Source of the DNA: Allorhizobium borbori
Lineage (GTDB): Bacteria > Pseudomonadota > Alphaproteobacteria > Rhizobiales > Rhizobiaceae
Direction: 5' to 3'
DNA: 64,000 nucleotides
Assembly: GCF_014196535.1 (NCBI RefSeq)
Contig: NZ_JACIDU010000014.1
Span: 1-64,000 of the forward strand
Shown: positions 8,412-17,721 of the stretch, piece by piece
How positions within the stretch are numbered: the stretch's first letter is position 1
How the letters are laid out: every line of letters begins with the position of its first letter
Notes under the pieces: generated by a model
The model's input: only the letters and a program-made list of their open reading frames with translations
What the model was told of the DNA's origin: nothing
Databases searched by the model: none
Program-made: the position numbers and the translations under genes

Positions 8412-10106
8412 TCAGATCAGCTCGAACTTGTCGACATCCACCAGCCCGCGGTCCGAGATTTTGAGGTGGGGAATGACTGGCAGGGGCAGGAAGGCGACCT
8501 GCAGGAAGGGTTCCTGCAGCGTGGTGCCGAGCGCGTAGGCCGCCTGGCGCAGATGGTGCAGCGTGTCGCGCACCGTCTCGTAAGGCTCGGTGCTCATCAG
8601 GCCGGCGACGGGCAGGGCGATTTCGCCTGTGACCTTGCCGTCCTCCACCACCACGAAGCCGCCCTTGATTTCGCCGAGACGGTTGGCGGCGATCGCCATG
8701 TCCTCTCCGGAAACACCGACCACACAGATATTGTGGCTGTCATGGCCGACGGTGGAGGCAATCGCGCCCTTCTTCAGACCAAAGCCCTGCACGAATGCGT
8801 TGGCATGGTTGCCGTTCTTGCCGTGGCGCTCGATAACGGCGACCTTGATAATGTCGCGGTCGAGGTCCGGCACCGTTTCGTTGCCTTCCGACGGCAGGTG
8901 GAAGCGGCGAAACTCGGTGATGATCTTGCCCGGCAGTACGCCGAGCACCGGCACTTCGCCTTCCGTGACCGGCACGGCGAAATGGCCGGCCTTGACGGGC
9001 CGCGCCTTGACGCTGTCAAGGCCGACGGGGGCGACCGGCTTGCGGGTGGCGAAAAGCGCATCATTGACCTCGCGACCGGCGGAAAAGACCATTTCCGCCT
9101 TGCAGTTTTCGAGGCTGTCGATGACGACGAGATCGGCCCGCCAGCCGGGCGCGATGAGGCCCCGGTCACGCAGACCGAAGGCGCGCGCGCCAGAGATGGA
9201 CGCGGCGCGATAGACGGCGAGCGGTTCGACGCCGTTGGCGATGGCTTCGCGGATCATGTAGTCGAGATGACCCTGCTCGGCGATATCGAGCGGGTTGCGG
9301 TCGTCGGTGCACAGCGCGAGGTAAGGGGAGAGGCGCTCGGTGATGATCGGCAGCAGCGCGTGCAGGTCCTTGGAGACCGAGCCTTCGCGCACGAGGATGT
9401 GGACGCCCTTGCGGATCTTTTCCAAGGCTTCCGGCACGTTGGTGCATTCATGCTCGGTGCGGATGCCGGCAGAGAGATAGGCGTTGAGGCCGTAGCCGGA
9501 GAGAAGGGGAGCGTGGCCGTCGATATGCTGGCCCTGGAAGGCCTCGAGCTTGGCCATGCAGCCGGGGTCCTTGTGGATGACGCCGGGGAAATTCATGAAT
9601 TCGGCAAGCCCGATGACCTTCGGGTGATCGCGGAAGGGCAGAAGCTTTTCGATGGGCAGATCGGCGCCCGCGGTTTCCAGATGCGTGGCGGGCACGCAGG
9701 AGGAAAGCTGGACGCGGACGTCCATGATGGTTTCCAGCGCCGAGTCCAGGAAGAACCGGATGCCTTCCTCGCCCAGCACATTGGCAATCTCATGCGGATC
9801 GCAGATCGCCGTGGTCACGCCATAGGGCAGCACGCAGCGGTCGAACTCGTGGGGTGTGACGAGGGAGGATTCGATATGCAGATGGGTATCGATGAAGCCG
9901 GGAACGACGATGCGGCCCGAAATGTCGATTTCGCGGAGGCCCTCATAGGCTTCGCCCACACCGATGATGGTGTTGCCGCAAAGGGCGATATCGGATGAGA
10001 CCAGTTCGCCGGTGACGAGATCGAAGTAACGCCCGCCCTTGAGAACGATGTCGGCGGCAACCCGCCCCGCACCCTGATCAATCCGCCGTTCCAGTTCGCT
10101 CGCCAT
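8412..10106 (-). CDS. ade: Adenine deaminase
   Basis: A 564-residue metal-dependent amidohydrolase converting adenine to hypoxanthine and ammonia in purine salvage. The N-terminal part has the amidohydrolase entry motif [13 protein letters not shown] (His-x-His about residues 75-77), followed by [20 protein letters not shown], distinctive of Ade rather than adenosine deaminase. The C-terminal domain contains [11 protein letters not shown] near 450, also typical of Ade. I chose ATG 10106 because GGAGA lies seven bases upstream; a TTG nine codons earlier (10133) lacks a ribosome site. The gene appears monocistronic and lies beside, but not coupled to, the NolR-like regulator. Confidence 0.92.
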   Translation of the reverse strand: MASELERRIDQGAGRVAADIVLKGGRYFDLVTGELVSSDIALCGNTIIGVGEAYEGLREIDISGRIVVPGFIDTHLHIESSLVTPHEFDRCVLPYGVTTAICDPHEIANVLGEEGIRFFLDSALETIMDVRVQLSSCVPATHLETAGADLPIEKLLPFRDHPKVIGLAEFMNFPGVIHKDPGCMAKLEAFQGQHIDGHAPLLSGYGLNAYLSAGIRTEHECTNVPEALEKIRKGVHILVREGSVSKDLHALLPIITERLSPYLALCTDDRNPLDIAEQGHLDYMIREAIANGVEPLAVYRAASISGARAFGLRDRGLIAPGWRADLVVIDSLENCKAEMVFSAGREVNDALFATRKPVAPVGLDSVKARPVKAGHFAVPVTEGEVPVLGVLPGKIITEFRRFHLPSEGNETVPDLDRDIIKVAVIERHGKNGNHANAFVQGFGLKKGAIASTVGHDSHNICVVGVSGEDMAIAANRLGEIKGGFVVVEDGKVTGEIALPVAGLMSTEPYETVRDTLHHLRQAAYALGTTLQEPFLQVAFLPLPVIPHLKISDRGLVDVDKFELI

Positions 10107-10229
10107 GCCGCATCTCCATTCTCGTAAGGACAACGGGACTTAGAGCATCTTCGAAGAAATTTGTGAACGGGTTTCGATGTTTGTTGGCTCTGAGCCCTGA
10201 AAGAATGACCGCCGTTGGCGGTCGGTTCA

Positions 10230-10547
10230 TCAGGCAGCCGACTTGTTCTGTTCCTGCTGCTTGTAGATTTCGTCCAGCGTTTGCAGAACCTTCAGGACCG
10301 CCTCGGAATTGGCGGAATAGTAGATCGTCTGCGCATCGCGGCGGGTATTCACCATCTTCTTGGCCCGCAACTTCGACAAATGCTGGGACAGGGCGGACTG
10401 GCTCAGGCCAACACGCCCGGCGAGAACGCCCACAGCCATTTCCCCCTGCACAAGATTGAGCAGGATCATCAGGCGTTTAGGGTTAGCCATAGCCGACAGC
10501 ATTCCAGCCGCCGCCGTGGCATTTTCGGATAAATGCAACATTGTCAT
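10230..10547 (-). CDS. nolR: ArsR-family winged-helix regulator, NolR-like
   Basis: A 105-residue ArsR/SmtB-fold DNA-binding protein. It closely resembles rhizobial NolR: AAGMLSAMANPKRLMIL at the N-terminus, then GLSQSALSQHLSKLRA as the recognition helix (about 48-63) and TRRDAQTIYYS as the beta wing (68-78). NolR represses nodulation and other genes in Rhizobium and Sinorhizobium and also occurs in non-nodulating relatives. No metal-binding Cys cluster (CxC) is seen, consistent with a non-metal sensor. GGAGG lies 12 bases upstream of ATG 10547. Only a single candidate binding site was found upstream. The symbol is given on similarity recalled by eye, not on an alignment. Confidence 0.8.
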   Translation of the reverse strand: MTMLHLSENATAAAGMLSAMANPKRLMILLNLVQGEMAVGVLAGRVGLSQSALSQHLSKLRAKKMVNTRRDAQTIYYSANSEAVLKVLQTLDEIYKQQEQNKSAA

Positions 10548-10896
10548 ACTCGATCAACACCTCCACAGAACCTTTGCGGCTTCTGTTGCAACAGAACCAT
10601 TCTGGCTTCTGCTCTCGACGTCGCTTTGGACCGTCGATGCAACTCTAGCAACATACTTGCGGGTTTGTATACAGATAAAATGGGTACGCAGAAGCGCCGC
10701 CAACATTATTAGATTTTCCTCAATTAGCTGAAAAATATCTATTATCTCCGATGGTATTTCCGAAACGGGCGGTCGGCGTAATAGATAAAAACACAACCAA
10801 TGAGTGTGTTGGCGCTGGGTGCGCGAGTGGTTCATTCTCCTGTTCTCGTTGGTTGGGCCCGTCGCATATGCATGCTCCGAACCCGCATTGCTTTCG
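10548..10896. other. 349-bp AT-rich intergenic region upstream of the NolR-like gene
   Basis: No gene is supported in any frame. It is noticeably more AT-rich than its neighbours. It holds one match to the published NolR consensus (A/T)TTAG-N9-A(T/A) at 10708-10723 (ATTAG, nine bases, AA), which would fit autoregulation. The match is short enough to arise by chance. Confidence 0.45.
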
Positions 10897-11385
10897 TCAC
10901 GCTTGCAGGTCTGCCGGCGTCAGCCAGAACGCGCGTCCGAAGCCGCCATTGAGTGCGGCTTTTTGCGGGATCAGGCGAAAGAAACTGAAGTCAGGGAAAT
11001 CGATGTAAAGCTTTGACTTCGGGTGCCGGGCGAGGAATGCCTCCCGCAATGCTCCGTGGTCTTCGTTTTCACGGTCCACCTGCTCTGCCAGGCACTGAAC
11101 CGTCATGCGCGGGTGAACCAGAGGGTCGCCCTTGTCCGCGGGCTCGCCAACCAACAGCGAGCATCGCGGGTCCTTCAGAATGCCCTGCGTATGCGCCGCG
11201 AGCCGTGATGCGAGAATGACGGGAACGCCATTCGTCGTCATCAAAATGATGCGGCTGACCGACGGATAGCCGGTCTCCGGATCGAGTACGCCAATCGCGG
11301 CAAACCGAGCTTCATTCAGCACGTTGCGCGCAAGCTCACGCGCTTCATGATCGGTATCGCGAATGACGGAGGGTTTATCGGCCAC
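10897..11385 (-). CDS. HugZ-family / pyridoxamine-phosphate-oxidase-like protein (putative heme utilisation)
   Basis: A 162-residue split-barrel FMN-binding-type protein. Residues 20-90 (VLNEARFAAIGVLDPETGYP through DPRCSLLVGEP) form the PNPOx-like barrel. The C-terminal stretch FSFFRLIPQKAALNGGFGRAF is characteristic of the HugZ/HutZ group, in which some members bind and degrade heme. This is the short form lacking the extra domain of longer HugZ proteins. The start is GTG 11385, with AAGGAAA ten bases upstream; a nearby ATG is out of frame. A TonB-dependent heme receptor lies 7 kb away and hemF at 49 kb, but there is no shared operon. Heme degradation itself is inference. Confidence 0.75.
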   Translation of the reverse strand: MADKPSVIRDTDHEARELARNVLNEARFAAIGVLDPETGYPSVSRIILMTTNGVPVILASRLAAHTQGILKDPRCSLLVGEPADKGDPLVHPRMTVQCLAEQVDRENEDHGALREAFLARHPKSKLYIDFPDFSFFRLIPQKAALNGGFGRAFWLTPADLQA

Positions 11386-11428
11386 GACATCGTTTCCTTA
11401 ACAGATTGTTGATAAAATATACAGCACT

Positions 11429-11454
11429 CGGCTTTTTTGCGTAACAAAAAGCCG
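11429..11454. repeat. Inverted repeat upstream of the HugZ-like gene
   Basis: CGGCTTTTT (11429-11437) and AAAAAGCCG (11446-11454) are perfect complements separated by eight bases. The element lies about 45-70 bases upstream of GTG 11385 and could be an operator or 5' leader hairpin. It does not look like a canonical terminator because the T-run is inside the stem. Confidence 0.4.
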
Positions 11455-11597
11455 CAGCCTGCGATGATTTGTCATCTAATGTTAAAAAAAGACTACACTT
11501 TATGTTAAATTTTATGCAAATGGCGCGCTTTTACGCGTCGTTATTTGACGATGCGCAATTCCAATGCGCTTGTTCTCAAAAGGTATTTTTCAAGCCG

Positions 11598-11614
11598 TAC
11601 CGGTTGATCCGGTA
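11598..11614 (-). terminator. Weak hairpin after choV
   Basis: TACCGG and CCGGTA pair around a five-base loop about 15 bases past the choV stop, on the minus strand. The T-content downstream is low, so termination is uncertain. Confidence 0.35.
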
Positions 11615-11629
11615 AATCTCACATCTTTG

Positions 11630-12670
11630 TCAATGCCGGTGATATCGGCTGAGGCTGCGCACCACATCGTTCGCATCGATCGCGCCGATCACGGCGCCCT
11701 TTTCAATCACGCCGATAACGCCGGGATTGCGCGCAAGCGCGTCGATGATGTCGGCCAGTGGCGTCTGCGGTGCGGCAGTTCCCGAGACCGGCATGGCGGT
11801 GTCTGCAAGGCCCGGACGCATGACGTCCGCGGCGGTCAGCAGGGTGACCGGGTTCATGCCGGCGATGAAATCGGCGACGTGCTGGCTGGCCGGCCGATCG
11901 ATGATTTCGCGCGGCGTGCCACACTGCACGATCCGGCCGCCATCCATGATGGCGATGCGGTTGCCGATGCGGAAGGCTTCGTCCAGATCGTGGCTGACGA
12001 AGAGGATCGTCTTCTTCAGCCGACGCTGGAATTCGAGAAGTTCATCCTGCAAGCGGGCGCGAATAAGCGGATCGAGCGCGGAGAAGGGTTCGTCCATCAA
12101 CAGGATCGGTGCGCCGGTGGCGAAGGCGCGGGCCAGCCCCACACGCTGCTGCATGCCGCCCGAAAGTTCGCCGACCTTGTGGGAACCCCAGGCCGTGAGG
12201 TTTACCAGTTCAAGTTGTTCATCCACGGCCTTCTTGCGGGCGGCTTCGGCAACGCCTGCAATCTCCAGGCCGAAGCCGACATTGTCGGCCACCGTACGCC
12301 ACGGCAAAAGCGCAAACTGCTGGAACACCATGGAGACGGTCGACAGGCGCAGATCACGCAGCACCTTTGCCGACGCCCGGTAGGGATCGACCGGCCCGCG
12401 CGATGTCATGACGGTGACGCTGCCGCGCACGACAGGCGCCAGACCGTTGACGGCCCGCAAAAGGGTGGACTTGCCGGAACCGGACAACCCCATCAGCACG
12501 AGAATTTCGCCGGCCTCGACGGTCAGCGAGGCGTCCAGGGCGCCGGCAATCAGCGAGGTGCGGGCGTTGATTTCGTCACGCGTCGCGCCCTCGTCAATCA
12601 GCGGGAAGGCCTTTTTCGGCTTGGCGCCGTAGACGATATCGACGTTCTTGAGGATGACGGCGCCGTTCAT
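11630..12670 (-). CDS. choV: Choline ABC transporter ATP-binding protein ChoV
   Basis: A 346-residue ABC ATPase of the quaternary-amine uptake (ProV/OpuAA/ChoV) group, energising choline import. Walker A is GLSGSGKS (near 60-67), the Q-loop is QQFALLPW, the signature LSGGMQQR lies near 170, Walker B is ILLMDEP, followed by the H-loop SHD. The C-terminal region (about 275-346) is CBS-domain-like, as in ProV-type subunits. ATG 12670 overlaps the TGA of choW by four bases, so I reject a longer upstream reading of this frame. It is the last gene of choX-choW-choV. Choline versus glycine betaine specificity comes from the partner binding protein. Confidence 0.88.
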   Translation of the reverse strand: MNGAVILKNVDIVYGAKPKKAFPLIDEGATRDEINARTSLIAGALDASLTVEAGEILVLMGLSGSGKSTLLRAVNGLAPVVRGSVTVMTSRGPVDPYRASAKVLRDLRLSTVSMVFQQFALLPWRTVADNVGFGLEIAGVAEAARKKAVDEQLELVNLTAWGSHKVGELSGGMQQRVGLARAFATGAPILLMDEPFSALDPLIRARLQDELLEFQRRLKKTILFVSHDLDEAFRIGNRIAIMDGGRIVQCGTPREIIDRPASQHVADFIAGMNPVTLLTAADVMRPGLADTAMPVSGTAAPQTPLADIIDALARNPGVIGVIEKGAVIGAIDANDVVRSLSRYHRH

Positions 12671-13542
12671 GGACGGTCTTTCCAGAAGCTGAGCGTGCGC
12701 TTGGGCGGTGCCTGGCCGGGTACGCGCAGCATACGGTCGAGGATGATGGCCAGCACCACGATGCAAAGGCCCGCTTCGAAACCCTTGGCGATGTTGACCG
12801 TGTTCAACGCCCGAACGACGGGAACGCCGAGACCGTTGGCGCCGACCAGCGCGGCAATGACCACCATGGACAGCGACAGCATGATGGTCTGGGTCAGGCC
12901 GGCCATGATCTGCGGTGTGGCGCAGGGCAGTTCGACCTTGCGCAGCACCTGCCAGGAGGTGGCGCCGAAGGCGACCGCGGCTTCCTTCAGCGCTTCCGGC
13001 GTCGAGATGATGCCCAGGCGGGTGAGGCGGATGGAGGCGGGCAGGGCGAAGATAACCGTGGCGATGAGGCCGGGCACCATGCCGAGACCGAAGAGGATGA
13101 GGGCCGGGATCAGATAGACGAAGGTGGGGATCGTCTGCATCAGATCGAGAATGGGCCTGAGCACGGTGTAGATCCATACCCGCCGTGCGGCGGCGATGCC
13201 GATCGGAATGCCGATGGCCATTGATACGGCGGTGGAGGCCAGCACCAGCGCCAGCGTCTCTGTCGTTTCCTTCCAGTAACCCTGGTTGAGGATGAGCAGG
13301 AGGCCAAGCGCGGTGAAGACGGTTACGCCGATGGAGCGGCGATACCACCAGACGAAGCCGGTAAAGGCAGTAATTGCGACAAGCGGCGAGGGCGTTTGCA
13401 GGCACCAGAGAATGCCTGCAATGCCTTCGCCGAGCACGGCGGAAATACTGTCGAAAACGCCGCCGCCATGCGTCGTCAGCCAGGTGACGGCCGTTTTCGA
13501 CCAGGGACCGATCGGGATGCGTGTTTCGGTGAGCCAATCCAA
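12667..13542 (-). CDS. choW: Choline ABC transporter permease ChoW
   Basis: A 291-residue inner-membrane permease with about six or seven helices. The binding-protein-dependent transport signature EAAVAFGATSWQVLRKVELP (near 196-215) is the EAA loop that contacts the ATPase. The overall layout matches ProW/ChoW-type quaternary-amine permeases. The start appears to be TTG 13542; no in-frame ATG or GTG lies just upstream. It sits between choX and choV with a four-base overlap into choV. Short TTG-started genes are sometimes mis-set by a few residues, so the start is the least certain part. Confidence 0.88.
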   Translation of the reverse strand: MDWLTETRIPIGPWSKTAVTWLTTHGGGVFDSISAVLGEGIAGILWCLQTPSPLVAITAFTGFVWWYRRSIGVTVFTALGLLLILNQGYWKETTETLALVLASTAVSMAIGIPIGIAAARRVWIYTVLRPILDLMQTIPTFVYLIPALILFGLGMVPGLIATVIFALPASIRLTRLGIISTPEALKEAAVAFGATSWQVLRKVELPCATPQIMAGLTQTIMLSLSMVVIAALVGANGLGVPVVRALNTVNIAKGFEAGLCIVVLAIILDRMLRVPGQAPPKRTLSFWKDRP

Positions 13543-13578
13543 GATTATGGGTCCGCCTTGCTTGCCGCTATCGCAGGA

Positions 13579-14529
13579 TCAGAGGCCGAGAGCCTTGTTG
13601 ACGGCAGCCAGTCCGTCTTCGCCCTTGACGGTCGAAACGCCGGCGAGCCACGGCGCGATCACCGACGGGTTGGCCTTCAGCCATTCCGTCGCGGCCACTT
13701 CCGGCTCCTTGCCGTCATCGAGGATCTTGCCCATGATCTGGTTTTCCATGGGCAGCGTGAAGGCCAGGTTCTTCAGCAGCGTGCCGACATTGGTGCATTC
13801 GCTGGTGTAGCCCTTGCGGACATTGGTGAGAACGGTTGCGCCACCGAGGTTCGGGCCGAATACCTCATCGCCGCCGGTGAGGTAGGTCAGCTTGAAATTG
13901 GCGTTCATCGGGTGCGGTTCCCAGCCGAGGAAGACGACCGGCAGGCCTTCCTTTTCGGCACGGGCAACCTGGGCCAGCATGCCCTGTTCGGAGGATTCGA
14001 TCACCTCGAAGCTCTTCAGGCCGAACGTGTCCTTTTCAACCATGCCGAGGATGAGGCGGTTGCCGTCATTGCCCGGCTCGATGCCATAGATCTTGCCGTC
14101 GAGTTCGGCCTTGTGGGCGGCGATATCCTTGAAATCCCTGATGCCGAGTTCAGCGCCCTTGGCATTGGTTGCGAGCGTGTACTTCGCGCCTTGCAGGTTT
14201 TCGCGCACCGTCTCGACCGAGCCGTCGGCGCGGTAGGGGGCGATATCGGCTTCCATGGTCGGCATCCAGTTGCCAAGGAAGACGTCGATGTCCTTGTTCT
14301 TCAGGGATGCGTAGGTGACGGGAACGGAGAGAAGCTTGGTCTCGGTCTGGTAGCCCAGAGCCTTCAGCACGACGGAGGCGGTGGCGGTGGTGGCGGCAAT
14401 GTCCGTCCAGCCGACGTCGGAGAAACGCACGGTGGCGCAGCTTTGCGGTTCGGCGGCGAAGGCACTGGTCGAAAGGCCCGCGATCAGAATGGCTGCTGCT
14501 GCAACACGGTGCGAATGAGATGCTGTCAT
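13579..14529 (-). CDS. choX: Periplasmic choline-binding protein ChoX
   Basis: A 316-residue substrate-binding protein of the OpuAC/ProX-like superfamily feeding the ChoW-ChoV importer. Residues 1-25 form a Sec signal ending STSAFAAEP. The mature part begins SCATVRFSDVGWTDI and contains KNKDIDVFLGNWMPTME, conserved in the rhizobial ChoX group where aromatic residues box the quaternary ammonium. ATG 14529 is preceded by GGAGACAGGGA; an upstream in-frame start lacks that context. First gene of the choXWV operon. In Sinorhizobium ChoX binds choline with high affinity, and choline is then converted to betaine or used for phosphatidylcholine; applying that here is by homology. Confidence 0.9.
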   Translation of the reverse strand: MTASHSHRVAAAAILIAGLSTSAFAAEPQSCATVRFSDVGWTDIAATTATASVVLKALGYQTETKLLSVPVTYASLKNKDIDVFLGNWMPTMEADIAPYRADGSVETVRENLQGAKYTLATNAKGAELGIRDFKDIAAHKAELDGKIYGIEPGNDGNRLILGMVEKDTFGLKSFEVIESSEQGMLAQVARAEKEGLPVVFLGWEPHPMNANFKLTYLTGGDEVFGPNLGGATVLTNVRKGYTSECTNVGTLLKNLAFTLPMENQIMGKILDDGKEPEVAATEWLKANPSVIAPWLAGVSTVKGEDGLAAVNKALGL

Positions 14530-14744
14530 GTCCCTGTCTCCCGATGGTTCGTCCAGCCGCGCCTTTACCCGCAAATGGCGGCTCCGGCCGGAAAGAAAGG
14601 CTATCGCCTCCCGCTGCCATTACAGCGTGCTTCAAGCTCTGTCACCGAAAAATAGTGATTCAATGCCGGGGATGCACGTCTTTTGGGGGTGCGCTTGACC
14701 GGGCGTGTCGGTTAGAACAGGCCGACACGGAGGAACAGGCCCAG

Positions 14745-15755
14745 ATGACGGCTTCCATCGGCAGGGATGGCGATATGGCCCGGATACGCACCGGGGTGAG
14801 CGACTTCGAGGAAGCGGCGGGGCTGGCTGGGGCTGCCCTCGAGCGTCAGGCGCGGGACGGCGACGACAGCCAGGGTTCCGGCCGGGTCCGCGTCGCGGAT
14901 GTTCTGGCCCGCCGCACCGGGATCGAGGCAGATCTTGCTGGCTTTGCCCGGCGCTTTGACGCCGAGATCGGGCGCCTTGCCGCCGCTTTCGAAGCCGTGA
15001 CGACGGGCCGAGGCGCTGCCGTGATGAGCGGAGGCTTTCTGAAACGTCGCAAGGCCGCCGCAACCGGGGATGAGGCCGAGGGCCTTTCCGCTCTTCTGGC
15101 AGGCCTTGCCGCCGCATTGGCCGGGGCCGAGCAGGCGCTGGGCCTTCTGGATCACCTGACCGGCGCACTCAAGCGCTGCCATGCCGGGGCTGAAACGACA
15201 CTGGGCGACGTGGTTGAGCGTCGCCGCACCGCGCTGGCGGGGCTTGAGGCGGCGCAAAGGGCGTCGGAGGAACAGCGTCCACCACTGACGGCGATGCGCC
15301 TGCGTGTTGCGGCTTGTGGTGATGATGCGGCGCGCGCATCGCTTGAAGAGGAATGCAGGCGGCTGGAGGCCGATCTGGCGTCGGCGCAGGCCGGCGAGCG
15401 GGAATCTCTCGCAAGATACCGGTCGCTGGATGATCTCGCCGCGCTGCTTGATCTTTACATGGGGGCGCTGAACGGGCAGCGCGCTGTCAGCAATGCGGTG
15501 GTGGCCAAGCTTTCGGCCGATGTGGAGCGCTGTGTCCTGCTTGGCCGGGCGTTACAGGCCGCTATCGGCATGGCGGGCCAATCCGGTGACGCCGCGAAGG
15601 CATTGTTCCGGGCCCTCGATCCCGCCGGGCCTGTCGGCCGGCTTTTGCCGCTTGCCGAAAAGGGATGGCTGAACCATGCCGAAACCATGCGGCGAAAGGC
15701 GCATGCCGATGCGGCTTTCTTCCTGCGGTTCGGCGAGGCAGAAGGCGGGCAGTAA
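14745..15755 (+). CDS. Unrecognised Ala-rich helical protein upstream of DUF2333 gene
   Basis: A 336-residue soluble protein that I do not recognise. It is strongly Ala/Arg/Leu/Glu-rich and predicted helical, with likely coiled-coil between about 140 and 280 (for example LEEECRRLEADLASAQAGE). There is no signal peptide or membrane helix. GGAGGA stands about 11 bases before ATG 14745. The next gene, 148 bases downstream on the same strand, is a DUF2333 membrane protein, so the two may be co-transcribed. In some gamma-proteobacteria DUF2333 genes neighbour TelA-like toxic-anion-resistance genes, and the helical build here faintly resembles TelA, but I see no diagnostic motif and make no assignment. 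Confidence 0.7.
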   Translation: MTASIGRDGDMARIRTGVSDFEEAAGLAGAALERQARDGDDSQGSGRVRVADVLARRTGIEADLAGFARRFDAEIGRLAAAFEAVTTGRGAAVMSGGFLKRRKAAATGDEAEGLSALLAGLAAALAGAEQALGLLDHLTGALKRCHAGAETTLGDVVERRRTALAGLEAAQRASEEQRPPLTAMRLRVAACGDDAARASLEEECRRLEADLASAQAGERESLARYRSLDDLAALLDLYMGALNGQRAVSNAVVAKLSADVERCVLLGRALQAAIGMAGQSGDAAKALFRALDPAGPVGRLLPLAEKGWLNHAETMRRKAHADAAFFLRFGEAEGGQ

Positions 15756-15903
15756 TCCCGGTGAGACCCGATCGCCTCACACCGCCGGGTGGCTTTGTGC
15801 AAGCCTTCGTTGAAAAGACGCGCCGCCTCTGTTGTCAGGCGGGCGGTGGAAGCCTATCTCATGAGCGGGCATGGTTTGCCCGCGGTCTGTTGAGGAGAGA
15901 AGA

Positions 15904-17019
15904 ATGCTCGATCCCGTTTATGCCTTTTTCCGAAGCCTTCTGGCCGGCATTCGCCGCGGTTTCGGGCTCGCCTTTGCGGCGATCGTCTGGCCTTTTCTGG
16001 CCGTGCATGGCTGGTACAGGGATCGCGGGTTGATCATCAAGGCGGCGGTCGGCGGCATCATCGTCCTGTTCCTTGGCTTCAACGCCTATTTCTTCTGGCA
16101 AACGCAGCGCTGGACCGGTTTCGACCCGGATTACGTTGCAAAGTACGACCTTGCCGCGCGCACCACCGTGGCCGGGCAGGAACTGCCCTCGACCACCGGT
16201 GCGAAGGCATGCCAGCCCTCCGCGATCGTTGACGTGACGGCGGACCTCATCAAGTTCAATGTCGATGACAATGCGTGGATTTCCTCCATGCTGGCCTATC
16301 GCGCCGGCTTCTTCGGCGTTGACTGGGACAATACGCCTTTCTTCGACAACAAGGCCTCTTTCCAGCGTGGCATTAACCAGGCCGTGCGCCGCACGGCGAC
16401 GGAACTGGTCGATTCACTCGGTCGTGTGCGCGGTACCTCGGGTATCAATCCGGACCTTCAGGATGCGCGTGGCAACATGCAGTTCGATGAATATTCCTGG
16501 TATTTCGGCCTTTCGCCCTTCGGCCCCAAGACGCCGACGCCGAGCTATTATCGCGCTGCCGAGAAGAGCCTGCGCAAGTTCAACACGAGCCTTGCCGCCT
16601 GTGGCGCGACGTTCGACACCCGCGCCGACAACTTCGTGCAATTCCTCGACCGTATCGCCAGCGACCTCGGCTCGACGTCACAGATCCTGTCCGATCGATC
16701 GGAAACGGCGGCGCGGGGCTGGTTCGACTTCCGCGCCGATGACCGCTTCTGGTTCGCCTATGGCCAGCTCTACGGCTATTACGGCCTGCTTTCGGCGGCG
16801 GGTGCTGATTTCTCGCAGGTCATCCGCGAGCGTAATCTGACGCAGGTTTGGGCCGGCACGCTTGCCCAGACGCGCGCGGCGCTGAACGTTCAGCCGTGGA
16901 TCATTTCCAACGGCAAGGAAGACGGCATGTTCATGCCCTCGCACCTTTCGACCATGGGCTTCCGCATCCTGCGCGTTCGCTCCAACCTCGTCGAACTGCG
17001 CGGCGTTCTCGACCGGTAA
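15904..17019 (+). CDS. DUF2333 family membrane-anchored protein
   Basis: A 371-residue protein with one N-terminal membrane helix (about 36-62, IIKAAVGGIIVLFLGFNAYFF) and a large periplasmic domain. The domain (from FDPDYVAKYDL to the C-terminus) is recognisable as DUF2333, with a typical aromatic-rich FWFAYGQLYGYYGLL near 290 and a closing SHLSTMGFRILRVRSNL. GAGGAGAGAAG immediately precedes ATG 15904. The function of DUF2333 is unknown; a membrane-proximal periplasmic role is inferred from topology. Probably co-transcribed with the preceding unrecognised gene and ended by the terminator at 17041. Confidence 0.82.
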   Translation: MLDPVYAFFRSLLAGIRRGFGLAFAAIVWPFLAVHGWYRDRGLIIKAAVGGIIVLFLGFNAYFFWQTQRWTGFDPDYVAKYDLAARTTVAGQELPSTTGAKACQPSAIVDVTADLIKFNVDDNAWISSMLAYRAGFFGVDWDNTPFFDNKASFQRGINQAVRRTATELVDSLGRVRGTSGINPDLQDARGNMQFDEYSWYFGLSPFGPKTPTPSYYRAAEKSLRKFNTSLAACGATFDTRADNFVQFLDRIASDLGSTSQILSDRSETAARGWFDFRADDRFWFAYGQLYGYYGLLSAAGADFSQVIRERNLTQVWAGTLAQTRAALNVQPWIISNGKEDGMFMPSHLSTMGFRILRVRSNLVELRGVLDR

Positions 17020-17040
17020 TCGCAGTGCGCATCAAATCAA

Positions 17041-17068
17041 AAAGGCCGCGTCCCGGACGCGGCCTTTT
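17041..17068. terminator. Bidirectional terminator
   Basis: AAAGGCCGCGTCC (17041-17053) pairs with GGACGCGGCCTTT (17055-17067), flanked by A-run and T-run on either side. It sits between two convergent genes and can end transcription in both directions. Confidence 0.85.
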
Positions 17069-17091
17069 CCGTTTCGGGAGCCTTCCGGCGG

Positions 17092-17610
17092 TCAGTGCTT
17101 CGCCTTGCCGCCGTTCTTGATCGAAATCATCAGCGTTTCCAGGTAACCCAGCATGACCGCCGAGACGACGAAGGCGAGGTGCATCAGCGTCAGCCACATG
17201 ATCTTGCCGTCGCTGTACTGGTTGGCGTTCAGGAACACCTGAAGCAGGTGGATCGAGGAAATGGCGACGATGGAGGAGGCGACCTTGATCTTCAGGCTGC
17301 CGGAATCGAGCTTGCCGAGGAAGGACACGTCGGCATCCGCATCATCGAAGCGGCTGACGAAATTCTCGTAGCCCGAAATCATCACCATCACGATCAGGCT
17401 GGCGACCAGCGCCGCGTCGATGAGGCCCAGCATGGCGAGGATCATCTCCGCTTCGCCAAGCGTGAAGACGTTTCCGGCGACCTTCAGGAACTTGTAGGCG
17501 AAGGACACGGCATAGACGGCGAGTGCCGCAACAAGGCCAAGATAGAACACGACCAGCAGCCAGCGGCTCGAAAGGATGATCCGCTCGACAAGGGTTTCGA
17601 GAGACTTCAT
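17092..17610 (-). CDS. UPF0114 (YqhA) family inner-membrane protein
   Basis: A 172-residue polytopic membrane protein with three or four helices (about 14-38, 55-75, 105-130, 140-160). The opening LETLVERIILSSRWLLVVFY and the mid-protein SGYENFVSRFDD are recognisable UPF0114/YqhA features. The function is unknown across the family. I chose ATG 17610 because the family begins there; longer reading adds a polar, non-homologous stretch. It stands alone and is divergent from the heme receptor, with 249 bp between the two starts. Confidence 0.85.
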   Translation of the reverse strand: MKSLETLVERIILSSRWLLVVFYLGLVAALAVYAVSFAYKFLKVAGNVFTLGEAEMILAMLGLIDAALVASLIVMVMISGYENFVSRFDDADADVSFLGKLDSGSLKIKVASSIVAISSIHLLQVFLNANQYSDGKIMWLTLMHLAFVVSAVMLGYLETLMISIKNGGKAKH

Positions 17611-17721
17611 GGGGGCGAATTTCTCCGGTTTCAAACACCGGCAGATAGGGGCATTTGCCCTGTCTTCGCAAGAGGGGCCTTCGCGGTTGCGAAATGTGGC
17701 GGAATTTTTCAATTGTTATCT

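Noticed and set aside
10107-10133. Nine-codon N-terminal extension of adenine deaminase from a TTG
   Set aside because: No ribosome site precedes the TTG, while ATG 10106 has GGAGA at the right distance and matches the family start.
11429-11454. The hairpin upstream of the HugZ-like gene as an intrinsic terminator
   Set aside because: The T and A runs lie within the stem, and there is no GC-rich stem followed by T-run on either strand. Kept only as an inverted repeat.
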